DNA from: Micromonospora sp. U21
GTDB taxonomy: Bacteria > Actinomycetota > Actinomycetes > Mycobacteriales > Micromonosporaceae
Length of the DNA stretch: 64,000 bases
Assembly (NCBI RefSeq): GCF_018070045.1
Contig: NZ_JAGPYK010000007.1
Span: forward strand, 124,001 to 188,000
Direction of reading: 5' to 3'
The position numbers and the translations under genes were made by a program. How positions within the stretch are numbered: the stretch's first letter is position 1; every line of letters begins with the position of its first letter. This document shows positions 8,733 through 15,926 of the stretch, piece by piece. The notes under the pieces are model-generated. The model was not told the DNA's origin and did not search any database. It was given only the letters and a program-made list of their open reading frames with translations.

Positions 8733-8790
8733 GACCCTCCTCAGAGATCAGCCGGACGCGGATCACCTCATCGGGCACCACAAGGGCTAC

Positions 8791-8862
8791 CAGCCTCCCG
8801 GGACGGGGACAAGGTGGAGCGCCCTACCGGACGAACGACCTTGGCCCCGTCCCGGGAGGCTG
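8791..8862. repeat. 25-bp inverted repeat inside the island
   Basis: Arms 8791-8815 and 8838-8862 match at 24 of 25 positions, each arm beginning CAGCCTCCCGGGACGGGG, with a 22-nt loop. Nothing coding is evident on either side. It could be the terminator of a lost gene, a relic of an origin, or a small palindromic repeat. Confidence 0.75.
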
Positions 8863-8962
8863 GACGGTCTACGACTGCCCGACGAGGACATCCGCTGGCA
8901 AGGCTGGTTCCACCTAACGCCGTCTCATTGATGCACTTGCAGATGGCGGCTATCCTGCCAAA

Positions 8963-9481
8963 ATGCCAACTGCGCGTGATCCGAGGCAGGAAACCTCTCA
9001 ACGCGGTTCACTCGCTATCTTCGGAGCCGTCGTGATGCTTGTCGGATGCGCGGTCCCTGGTCCTAGTGCGCCTGCTGCGAAAGAGCCGATTCCCATGACG
9101 GAATCGGAGCTGGTGGGGACGTGGATCGAAGAGCGGGACGACTCAGTGCTGGTCTTCAAGTCGGACCACCTGTTCACGGCCACGAATTTGCCGCATCACA
9201 TGTTCGATGCGTTTCCGGAGGATCTTCCGCCGGGATTCCAGCCAGGGCGAGACAAGCTACCGGCGGAAGGTCGTTGGTTTCTAGCGAATCCGGGCCGAAT
9301 ACACGACATCGGTATTGACATCGACGCTCTTGCCGGCAGCGCCAACGGCGGGCGTTACATCTTGAGATGGGAGAGGTCGGACGGCGGTTTAACCGTCAAC
9401 TACTATGTCGGTGATCCGGACTTGGAAAATCGGATCACGTATCGAAAATGTCAAAAGGACTGCCCCGTAGCCTCCTCCTGA
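8963..9481 (+). CDS. Putative lipoprotein carried by the island
   Basis: A 172-aa protein with a basic N-terminus, a hydrophobic segment (residues ~17-28) and a lipobox LVGC around residues 26-29, so it is likely exported and lipidated. The mature part begins Pro/Ala-rich. It then shows ESELVGTW and strand-rich sequence ending in NRITYRKC, which looks like the small beta-barrel lipoproteins of actinomycetes. Two cysteines near the end (RKCQKDC) may form a disulphide. The coding sequence is visibly less GC-rich than chromosomal neighbours, consistent with import. The function is unknown. Confidence 0.65.
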   Translation: MPTARDPRQETSQRGSLAIFGAVVMLVGCAVPGPSAPAAKEPIPMTESELVGTWIEERDDSVLVFKSDHLFTATNLPHHMFDAFPEDLPPGFQPGRDKLPAEGRWFLANPGRIHDIGIDIDALAGSANGGRYILRWERSDGGLTVNYYVGDPDLENRITYRKCQKDCPVASS

Positions 9482-9689
9482 CAGTGCCGCCGCAGGCTAC
9501 GACGGCTTCGCGAGCGTCGCAGCCCGACAGGAGCCTTGATCTTTGCAAGGCAGAGGTCTGCGGCGTGCCATTAGCGTGCCATTCGTCTGGGACAACAGGG
9601 GCCAGCCGAGGCCACGCGAGACTACCGAGACCAGGCCGTCAAGCCCGGGGCCTGCCGGAGATCGACAATTCCCAAGCTGACAGTGCGAG

Positions 9690-10127
9690 GTGGATCCCTG
9701 CAGAGCGATCGTCGCCGCCACGGAGACGTTGGGCACGCAGGCCAGGGTCTATGGTGTCGCGGTGGATGATCACACCACCGAGACCTCCGGACACTCGGAC
9801 CAGCATGAGATGTTCAGATCCCTGCCCTTCCCCTTCAGCGGCGGCCGGTTCCCCGACAATCTGGGGGCAGTGGTACAGCGCACGGTGCTGGAGGGTAGAG
9901 AGCCGGCGCGCGAGGTGATCCACAACGACGACAACTCCTGGATGGTCGGCGATGGCGTCAACGATCCGAACCAGCCTGGCGCAGTAGTCGCGACATGCAT
10001 CAGGCATGTCATCGAGCTGAACTCATCGGTGGCTCAACTCGCCAGCCTCCCGCTTGGTCAGTCGGCTTTCCGGAAGAACCCAGGCGGGCCATGGGTGATC
10101 GAACCTCACTCCTGGTCGGAGGAGTAA
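9690..10127 (+). CDS. Orphan protein, possible DUF2185/immunity-like
   Basis: A 145-aa frame (GTG 9690; in-frame ATG at 9810 gives a 105-aa version with the better-looking part). The C-terminal half has a believable soluble-protein composition, with WMVGDGVNDPNQ, RHVIELNSSVAQLASLP and a WVIEPHSW ending. The LASLP-G block and the terminal PW recall DUF2185-type small proteins, some of which are grouped with polymorphic-toxin immunity proteins; this is a weak resemblance from memory. No toxin gene is adjacent. The ribosome-binding site is poor for both starts. It may be a decaying gene. Confidence 0.4.
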   Translation: MDPCRAIVAATETLGTQARVYGVAVDDHTTETSGHSDQHEMFRSLPFPFSGGRFPDNLGAVVQRTVLEGREPAREVIHNDDNSWMVGDGVNDPNQPGAVVATCIRHVIELNSSVAQLASLPLGQSAFRKNPGGPWVIEPHSWSEE

Positions 10128-10477
10128 TCTACCGACCACCACATGCCCGCACGTGTGGCCTGCCTCAGTCCTCATCCAGTCCTTAAGAGGCCGGACCGCG
10201 ACCACCGGCATTGAGAGATGTCGAGAGACATATCAGCAGCTCGGGCGGGGTTTTGCCAGGTAGGCAGATGTAGGCAACTTGATCTCGTAATGCGTAGGTC
10301 GACGGTTCGATTCCGTCAGGCGGCTCGGTACGGAAGCCCAGGTCATCGACCTGGGCTTCGCCGTTTCCCGAGGTCGATCAGGGCGGCGCTGGCGGGTCGA
10401 GGCCGAAGACCAACGTCGCCCGAAGGTTCACCCATTTGTCCGTGCAGGCAATAGCCGGCCAGCGGCGCGACACGGGA
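10128..10477. other. Gene-free stretch holding the distal att copy
   Basis: No credible ORF. 10284-10375 is the second att copy (partial tRNA-Thr from the anticodon loop onward plus terminator). The sequence before it is the last island DNA; after it, chromosomal sequence resumes with the 3' end of the frameshifted DUF4267 gene. Confidence 0.7.
10284..10375. repeat. att site (distal copy, partial tRNA-Thr)
   Basis: Direct repeat of 8018-8109 containing the 3' half of tRNA-Thr and its hairpin but not the acceptor or D-arm 5' portion, so no functional tRNA is encoded. 62 bp are identical, and the remainder carries a few substitutions. Confidence 0.9.
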
Positions 10478-10856
10478 TTACGCGACGAGCAGGAGCACGC
10501 TGATCGCCAGCATCACCGCGGCGGTGGCCCCGTGGATACCGTAAACGGCCGACTTGGGCCCGTTACTGCGCAGCACGATCAGTGCGTCGCCGACGGGTAT
10601 GCCGGTGGCGGCCAGCATGAACCAACCCAGCAGGTGGGGTGTCGCTCCAGCCAGCAGGATGAGGATGAAGAGCCCCGAGGCGATGTCCGCGCACGGCCTT
10701 GACGGACAGCCAGGCCTGGAAGTTCCGGTCCTCGGTCGGCGTGCCGGGGATACCAAAGCCCGCTGCGGCCTGCGGTGCCCAGAACGCTCGAGCGCCCATG
10801 AAGATGATGCCTGCGCCGATCAGTCCGGCGAGCACGTTGGCGACGTTGGTGAGCAT
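10478..10856 (-). pseudogene. DUF4267-type membrane protein, frameshifted
   Basis: The gene starts MLTNVANVLAGLIGAGI at 10856 and reads as a four-helix small membrane protein up to QAWLSVKAVR. It then loses frame: the continuation DIASGLFILILLAG, ending VMLAISVLLLVA at 10478, lies in another frame. One surplus G at the junction (about 10688, in the CGCGGACATC context) explains the shift. Both halves retain the DUF4267 pattern. It is divergent from the TetR gene at 10970, which probably regulated it. Either a real frameshift or a sequencing error. Confidence 0.75.
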
Positions 10857-10905
10857 GGATTGCTTCCCCTCTCGGCGGCAGCACCCGGAGCGATTCCTGT
10901 CGGCG

Positions 10906-10963
10906 CTAGTAGTGATAGCGACGATAGACCTAGCTTCGAAAGGATGTCTAGCCCTGCTAGGAT
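10906..10963 (+). promoter_or_regulatory. TetR/DUF4267 intergenic control region
   Basis: For the TetR gene, TTCGAA (10935-10940), a 17-nt spacer and TAGGAT (10958-10963) make a plausible promoter. Only 6 nt then separate it from the ATG, which predicts a leaderless transcript. CTAG, normally a rare tetramer, occurs four times (10906, 10930, 10948, 10957). The last two form CTAG-CCCTG-CTAG over the -10 region, a candidate autoregulatory operator. Confidence 0.45.
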
Positions 10964-10969
10964 TCCGTC

Positions 10970-11560
10970 ATGTCCGCCGTCAACGAGCGCCGTGAACGTG
11001 AACGCGCCCACCGCCATCAGCTGATCATCACGGCCGCGCGCGAACTCGCGGAAGCCGAAGGCTGGGAGGCGGTGACGACGCGACGACTGGCTGAACGCGT
11101 GGAGTACAGCCAGCCGGTGCTGTACAGCCACTTCACTGGCAAGGACGCCATCGTGAGCGCTGTTGCCATCGACGGCTTCAGCGAACTCGCCGCCCACCTG
11201 CGGCGCGCGCGGCAGGCCGCCCCGGAGCAGGGGCAGACCCTGCGCGCCGTCTGCCGCGCCTACCTGAATTTCGCGGTCGAACGACCTGCCCTGTACCAGG
11301 CCATGTTCGTCCTGCACACCGACTTGAAGTTCGCGAGCGCCGAGACACCGCCCCCGCTACGGGCCGCTTTCGACGAGTTCGTCAGCTGCTTCCGTCCGGA
11401 CAGCCAGCGCCGTGAACTGTTCGCCGAGGTCACCTGGAGCGCGTTGCACGGCATGGCTGTCCTGTCCGACAGCGGCCGCATCCTCCCGGACGGCCAGGAG
11501 GAACGGCTCGACTTCCTCGTCACTCAGATCGCTGACAGCGGGGCGTCAAGGGACGATTGA
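10970..11560 (+). CDS. TetR-family regulator
   Basis: A 196-aa regulator with an N-terminal helix-turn-helix (TTRRLAERVEYSQPVLYSHF, residues ~38-57) and a C-terminal ligand domain of the WHG type (FAEVTWSALHGMAVL). It is divergent from the DUF4267-type membrane gene, the usual TetR-target arrangement, so it probably repressed that gene and itself. With the target frameshifted it may now be an orphan. Ligand unknown. Confidence 0.85.
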   Translation: MSAVNERRERERAHRHQLIITAARELAEAEGWEAVTTRRLAERVEYSQPVLYSHFTGKDAIVSAVAIDGFSELAAHLRRARQAAPEQGQTLRAVCRAYLNFAVERPALYQAMFVLHTDLKFASAETPPPLRAAFDEFVSCFRPDSQRRELFAEVTWSALHGMAVLSDSGRILPDGQEERLDFLVTQIADSGASRDD

Positions 11561-11584
11561 AAGGTCAGGGATCGGAGCCATGCC

Positions 11585-12229
11585 CTAGGGCTGGCGGCGT
11601 CCGAAGATGATCCCGCCGAGCGAACTCTCGGCCGAGGTGAGGGTCATCTGCGCCTCGACCGCGAATCCGGCCTCGCGCAGCCAGGCCGCCACCTGGGCGG
11701 GCTGGCGTCTGTGGACGTGAACCTTCATCGGGTGGCCGCCGTACCCCTGGGTCTTGAGCCTGGTTTCGTCGCCCACGTGGAAGCTGAGCAGAAGCGGGCC
11801 GCCGGGCCGCAACACCCGCCGGAAATGCGCGAAGACCGAGTTGACCTGGTCGTCGGGGATGTGGATCAGCGAGTACCAGGCGACCAGGCCGGCGACCGAC
11901 GCCTCGGCCAGGTCGAGGTCGGTCATGGAACCCACCTCGAACCGCAGACCGGGGTGATCGCGCCGAGCCACATCGATCATTCCCGGCGACAGATCGATCC
12001 CGAAGGCGTCGACGCCGAGCCCATGCAGGTGTGCGGTGATCCGCCCTGGTCCGCAGCCCACGTCCGCGACCGGACCGCCACCGGCGGCGTGGACGAGGTC
12101 GGCGAACAACGCCAGAGTCGCTCGTTCGTAGGGTGTTTCGGCCAGGAGGTTGCCTACCATACGGGCATAACTGACAGCGACTGTGTCGTAGGAGGCGCGG
12201 GTGTCTGCCAACCAGCCTTCAACGTTCAT
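11585..12229 (-). CDS. SAM-dependent methyltransferase
   Basis: A 214-aa class I methyltransferase. Motif I is VADVGCGPGRI (residues ~53-63), motif II is GIDLSPGM, and the post-III region is RVLRPGGPLLLSFH. The substrate is not readable; the fold resembles ubiquinone/methyltransf_25-type enzymes. The ATG at 12229 lies 8 nt inside the end of a short upstream frame encoding one membrane helix (12219-12330), so the two may once have been an operon. The gene end faces the TetR gene end with a 24-bp gap. Confidence 0.85.
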   Translation of the reverse strand: MNVEGWLADTRASYDTVAVSYARMVGNLLAETPYERATLALFADLVHAAGGGPVADVGCGPGRITAHLHGLGVDAFGIDLSPGMIDVARRDHPGLRFEVGSMTDLDLAEASVAGLVAWYSLIHIPDDQVNSVFAHFRRVLRPGGPLLLSFHVGDETRLKTQGYGGHPMKVHVHRRQPAQVAAWLREAGFAVEAQMTLTSAESSLGGIIFGRRQP

Positions 12230-12365
12230 GCGGCAACGCTAGATCAGGAACGTGTTCAGCCGACAGCAGCAGCGCGCCGGTGATCACGATGAAGAGCACG
12301 AGCAGCACCCACGGGCCGGCGGGTCCGATGACTTTCGGTGCCCGGCGCCGTCCATCCTGGAGACA
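12219..12365 (-). pseudogene. Fragment encoding one membrane helix, no start codon
   Basis: On the minus strand the frame reads RRRAPKVIGPAGPWVLL, then a strongly hydrophobic helix, then SAEHVPDLALPHER and a TGA that overlaps the methyltransferase start. A basic patch before the helix and the overlap suggest a real small membrane protein or the tail of one. No ATG/GTG/TTG sits at a sensible distance and the 5' part collides with the VOC gene's upstream region. Probably a remnant. Confidence 0.3.
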
Positions 12366-12395
12366 GCGTCCGCCCGAAACCCTGGAGCCCGTTCC

Positions 12396-12803
12396 ATGCC
12401 CTTCGCGCCCGTGATCATCAGTCTTCCCATCGCCGACCGCCCCACCTCACACCGCTTCTACCGTGACGGCCTCGGCCTGGAGACGGTTGGCGAGTTGGCC
12501 GACGACGGCATCCCCGAGCCGTTGCAGTTCGTGGTCAACGACGGGCTGCGGCTGATGCTCATCCCGACCGGCGGCTTCGGGTGGGTGATCGGCCGGCACG
12601 AGGTCGCCACGCGGGGGCAGAGCGAGTGCGTGCTCAGCCTCAGCGTCGCCTCTCCCGCCGAGGCGGATGCGATCGTCGAGCGCGCCCGCGCCGCCGGTGC
12701 CGAGGTGGTCACCGAGCCGGCAGCACAACCCTGGGGGTACGCGGGCGCCTTCGCCGACCCCGACGGTCACCTGTGGATGGTGTCTGCCGAGCCGGCGTCC
12801 TGA
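12396..12803 (+). CDS. VOC-family (glyoxalase/bleomycin-resistance fold) protein
   Basis: A 135-aa single-domain VOC protein: FYRDGLGLETVGEL near the start, the RLMLIPTGGFGW strand, and the terminal GYAGAFADPDGHLWMV motif with the conserved metal-binding Glu/His region. These small proteins are dioxygenase-like, glyoxalase-like or antibiotic-binding; the substrate cannot be told. The ATG at 12396 has GGAG 9 nt upstream; a longer in-frame extension upstream looks non-coding. Confidence 0.85.
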   Translation: MPFAPVIISLPIADRPTSHRFYRDGLGLETVGELADDGIPEPLQFVVNDGLRLMLIPTGGFGWVIGRHEVATRGQSECVLSLSVASPAEADAIVERARAAGAEVVTEPAAQPWGYAGAFADPDGHLWMVSAEPAS

Positions 12804-12918
12804 GCGGCACGACGGCTTTCGGCGCAGGCTGACCACCGATACGCTCGGCGGTGTGGTGGTAACCGCTCCAGGCTCTCCAGCAGACCCTCGTGCCGCCGGA
12901 TCAGCCGTGGATGCTGGA

Positions 12919-13536
12919 TCAGACGTAGATGGTTCGGACGTACTCCGGGCCGTAGTGCCGTTCCAGGTCTTCCAGGTTCTCCGTCGGCGCCTCGACCTCC
13001 TTGACAAGGCGGGCCCGGGACGGCAGCACCTCCGGCTGCCAGGTCTCCGGCTGCCACAACGCGGACCGCAGGAACGCCTTGGCGCAGTGGTAGAAGATCT
13101 GCTCGATCTCCACCACCACCGCGAGTACCGGCTGGTGCCCCTTGACCACCATGTCGTCGAACCAGGGTGCGTCCCGCACCAGTCGGGCCCGCCCGTTGAT
13201 CCGCAGCGTGTCGGTCCTCCCGGGGATCATGAAGAGCAACCCGACGTGCGGATTGTCGAGGATGTTGCGGTAGCCGTCGGCCCGCCTGTTGCCCGGCCGT
13301 TCCGGCAGCGCGATCGTCGTGTCGTCCAGCACCAGGGCGAACCCGGCCGGGTCGCCCTTGGGCGAGACGTCGCAGCTACCGTCCGCGCCGGCCGTGGCCA
13401 CCAGGCAGAACGGCGAGGCGGCCACCCACTGCCGGTCCCGCTCGTGCAGGCGGGGGCGCTCCTTGTTGGCGGCCCGCGCGTTCGGTACGCCGAGCAACTC
13501 GCGCAGCTCCTCGTGCGAGGTGATCTCCACCGTCAC
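12919..13536 (-). CDS. PPOX-fold FMN flavoprotein (MSMEG_1061-type)
   Basis: A 205-aa protein of the pyridoxamine-5'-phosphate-oxidase-like split-barrel fold. CDVSPKGDPAGF and LLFMIPGRTDTLRINGRA match the MSMEG_1061-type family, which in actinobacteria binds FMN or F420. It probably catalyses a redox step on a small substrate. Gene ends face the VOC gene across ~115 bp without a clear terminator. Confidence 0.8.
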   Translation of the reverse strand: MTVEITSHEELRELLGVPNARAANKERPRLHERDRQWVAASPFCLVATAGADGSCDVSPKGDPAGFALVLDDTTIALPERPGNRRADGYRNILDNPHVGLLFMIPGRTDTLRINGRARLVRDAPWFDDMVVKGHQPVLAVVVEIEQIFYHCAKAFLRSALWQPETWQPEVLPSRARLVKEVEAPTENLEDLERHYGPEYVRTIYV

Positions 13537-13703
13537 GTGATCCTCCCCCAGCCGTTGACCCGGGTGGCGGGTGCCACCGCCGCCAGCCTAGGCCGCGTGG
13601 CCAGCGCGAGGTTTGCCCCCGGTTGTCGGGGGTACGGCCTCACCCGACGCGCCCGCAGCACGACCCGTCACGCAGGACGCCGACCAGTGGAGGCTGGAAG
13701 AAG

Positions 13704-14207
13704 ATGGAGAGCCGACTCAAGGTGCTGGGTCACCCAGTTCATCCGATGCTGGTCATGTTCCCGGTCGCGCTGCTGGTCACGGCGGTGCTGTTCGACGTGG
13801 TGGACGCCGTCGGCGGTCCCGACTTCCTCGGCGAGGTCGCGTACTGGAACATCACGGTCGGTCTGATCGGCGGCCTGCTGGCCGCCGCGGCCGGATCGTT
13901 CGACCTGCTGGCGATCCCGACGGGCACCCGCGCCAAGCGGGTGGGCCTGCTGCACGCCGGCGCGAACGTCGCGGTGATCCTGCTCTTCGCCGCCGTCTGG
14001 GCGGTCCGGCTCAACGCGGACTCCCGGGCCGCCGGCGGCTCGCTGATCGCCATCGAGGTGGTCGCGGTCGCCATCCTCGGCATCAGCGCCTGGCTCGGCG
14101 GGGAGCTGGTCGACCGGCTCGGCGTGGGCGTCGACCGCGAGGCCGGTCTGGATGCGCCCAGCTCGCTGCGGCCACCCGCGGCCACCCAGCGGATCGGAGA
14201 GGTGTGA
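13704..14207 (+). CDS. DUF2231 membrane protein
   Basis: A 167-aa protein starting with LGHPVHPMLVMFPVALL, the typical DUF2231 signature, and containing four predicted membrane helices. Members are small integral membrane proteins of unknown function with conserved histidines near the N-terminus (HPVHPM), possibly heme or redox linked. The ATG has GGAAG upstream. Its TGA overlaps the ATG of the Hsp20 gene, so they are coupled. Confidence 0.85.
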   Translation: MESRLKVLGHPVHPMLVMFPVALLVTAVLFDVVDAVGGPDFLGEVAYWNITVGLIGGLLAAAAGSFDLLAIPTGTRAKRVGLLHAGANVAVILLFAAVWAVRLNADSRAAGGSLIAIEVVAVAILGISAWLGGELVDRLGVGVDREAGLDAPSSLRPPAATQRIGEV

Positions 14208-14755
14208 TGAGCGAGCAGCAGACCGGTGGCTTCGGCCGGGGATGGCGGGGCCGGCAGCAGGGCTGGGACCCGATGGGCGAGCTGCAGTCGCTGCGCGCCG
14301 AGCTGAGCCGGCTGGTCGGCGGCCGGGCCGGGACGTCCGACGTCGAGATGACCGAGACCGCGGACGGCTGGGAGGTCGTCGTCCGGCTGCCCGGGGTGGC
14401 ACCGGAGGAGGTGGCGGTCGAGCTGGACGACCGGGAGCTGTGCGTACGGGCCCGATCCGAGGCGGAGGTCAACGCCGACCAGGGCATCCCGGGCGGTTTC
14501 GAGACCCGCGGCTTCGAATACCGCATCGACCTGCCGTCCCGGGTCGACCCGGAGGGCATCGACGCGGTGATGGACCACGGCCTGCTCCGGGTCCGGCTGC
14601 CCCGGGCGGCCCGACCCAGGCCGCGCACCATCACCGTCGGCCGCACCGGGCCGCGCGCCGGCGGCCTCTCCGCTGGTACACCGATGCCGGCCGATCCCGC
14701 CGCCGACCGCGAGCTGCACCGTCCGGACACCGTCGGCGAGACCGACCGGCCGTAA
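14207..14755 (+). CDS. Hsp20/alpha-crystallin small heat-shock protein
   Basis: A 182-aa small heat-shock protein. The alpha-crystallin domain spans about residues 44-140: WEVVVRLPGVAPEEVAVEL, the FEYRIDLPSRVDPEGIDAV strand and the GLLRVRLPRA motif (GxLxxxxP-like). The N-terminal Gly/Arg-rich arm (FGRGWRGRQQGW) and a Pro-rich tail flank it. It acts as an ATP-independent holdase chaperone. It is translationally coupled to the DUF2231 membrane gene, and GT9 follows 9 bp downstream. Confidence 0.9.
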   Translation: MSEQQTGGFGRGWRGRQQGWDPMGELQSLRAELSRLVGGRAGTSDVEMTETADGWEVVVRLPGVAPEEVAVELDDRELCVRARSEAEVNADQGIPGGFETRGFEYRIDLPSRVDPEGIDAVMDHGLLRVRLPRAARPRPRTITVGRTGPRAGGLSAGTPMPADPAADRELHRPDTVGETDRP

Positions 14756-14764
14756 CGGCACCGC

Positions 14765-15889
14765 GTGGTCACCCCGTCCCTGCTCGGCCCGACGGCCGGG
14801 CGCATCCCCGACGTGCAGCGGATCGCCGTGCTGCGCGCCAACGCGCTCGGCGACTTCCTGTTCGCCCTGCCGGCGCTGGACGCGCTGCGCGCCGCGTACC
14901 CGGAGGCGGAGATCGTGCTGCTCGGCGCGCCGTGGCACGCGAAGCTCTGGCGCGACCGGCCGGGCCCGGTGGACCGGGTGCTGGTGGTGCCGCCGGCGCC
15001 GGGCATCCGCACGCCGGAAGCGGGTGAGGCGGAGTCGTCGATGGACGACTTCGTGGCGGCGGCCAGGAGCGAGGGCTTTGACCTGGCGGTGCAGATCCAC
15101 GGCGGCGGCGCCAACTCCAACCCGCTGGTCAGCGGCCTCGGCGCCCGGGTCACCGTGGGGCTGCGCGCCGACGACGCGCCGCCGCTCGACCGGTGGATCC
15201 GTTACGTCTACTACCAGCACGAGGTGATCCGCTACCTGGAGGCGGTGGCTCTCGTGGGTGCGCCGGCGACCACCATCGTGCCGGCGCTGGCCGTGACCGA
15301 CGCCGACCGCGCGGAGGCGACCCAGGTGCTCGGCCCACCGGACCGACCCCGGGTGGCGCTGCATCCGGGCGCCACCGACACCCGACGCCGCTGGCCGGCC
15401 GAGCGGTTCGGCGAGGTGGCGCGCGAGCTGCACGGCGACGGCTACGAGGTGCTGGTCACCGGTACCCCCACCGAACGGGAGGTGGTGGACCGGGTGGTCG
15501 CGGCGGCGGGGGTGCCGGTCCGGCCGCAGGTGGGGACGCTCAGCCTCGGCGGGTTGGCCGCTTGCTACGCCGGCTGCGCCCTGGTCGTCTCCAACGACAC
15601 CGGCCCGCTGCACCTGGCCGCCGCGGTGGGCACGCCGACGGTCGGCATCTACTGGGTCGGCAACCTGATCAACACGGCCAACCCGCTGCGCGGCCGGCAC
15701 CGGCCGATCTGCTCCTGGGTGGTGCACTGCCCGGTCTGCGGGGTGGACTGCACGCCCGGCATCTACCCGCACCGACCCGGCGACGGCGAGTGCCCGCACC
15801 GGGATTCCTTCGTGAGCGACGTGCCGACGATCGAGGTGCTGGAGGCCGCCCGAGAGCTGCTCCAGACACAAGGAAGGGCACCTTCTTAA
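14765..15889 (+). CDS. Glycosyltransferase family 9 (heptosyltransferase-like)
   Basis: A 374-aa GT9 protein, the family of ADP-heptose:LPS heptosyltransferases. RIAVLRANALGDFLFALP starts the N-terminal Rossmann domain. VALHPGATDTRRRWPAERF and SNDTGPLHLAAAVGTP are the donor-binding motifs. A Cys-rich segment (HCPVCGVDC, then GECPH) near residues 322-345 is unusual for the Gram-negative enzymes. The acceptor in a Gram-positive would be a cell-wall or secondary-metabolite glycan. HldE, which makes ADP-heptose-type donors, is 0.9 kb away on the other strand. The last six codons and the TAA stop lie inside the repeat at 15868, so the original C-terminus may have been rewritten. Confidence 0.85.
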   Translation: MVTPSLLGPTAGRIPDVQRIAVLRANALGDFLFALPALDALRAAYPEAEIVLLGAPWHAKLWRDRPGPVDRVLVVPPAPGIRTPEAGEAESSMDDFVAAARSEGFDLAVQIHGGGANSNPLVSGLGARVTVGLRADDAPPLDRWIRYVYYQHEVIRYLEAVALVGAPATTIVPALAVTDADRAEATQVLGPPDRPRVALHPGATDTRRRWPAERFGEVARELHGDGYEVLVTGTPTEREVVDRVVAAAGVPVRPQVGTLSLGGLAACYAGCALVVSNDTGPLHLAAAVGTPTVGIYWVGNLINTANPLRGRHRPICSWVVHCPVCGVDCTPGIYPHRPGDGECPHRDSFVSDVPTIEVLEAARELLQTQGRAPS

Positions 15890-15922
15890 CGCGTGCGGTA
15901 GAGCAGGGGCCCCTTCTTAACA
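15868..15922. repeat. Double-palindrome repeat, copy A
   Basis: Two ~20-nt modules, AAGGAAGGGCACCTTCTTAA and GGGGCCCCTTCTTAAC, each nearly palindromic, are separated by GCGTGCGGTAGAG. It lies between two convergent genes and includes the stop codon of the GT9 gene. Copy B read on the other strand aligns to it across modules and spacer. Confidence 0.9.
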
Positions 15923-15926
15923 GAAC

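Larger units (their letters stand above)
8018..10375. mobile_element. Decayed integrative element in tRNA-Thr
   Basis: Bounded by direct repeats 8018-8109 and 10284-10375, each containing the tRNA 3' end and terminator. Immediately inside the tRNA-side repeat lies a tyrosine recombinase on the minus strand, the usual arrangement, but it has lost its N-terminal half. No excisionase, replication or transfer gene remains. The cargo is a lipoprotein gene (8963) and an orphan gene (9690). The cargo is visibly less GC-rich than the flanks. The element is probably immobile. Confidence 0.85.

Noticed and set aside
10218..10454. Small ORF running through the distal att copy
   Set aside because: Its sequence is the translated tRNA remnant and terminator, so it is not a gene.
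13739..15871. 710-aa minus-strand open frame
   Set aside because: Shadow of DUF2231, Hsp20 and GT9 genes; composition is typical of an antisense frame.
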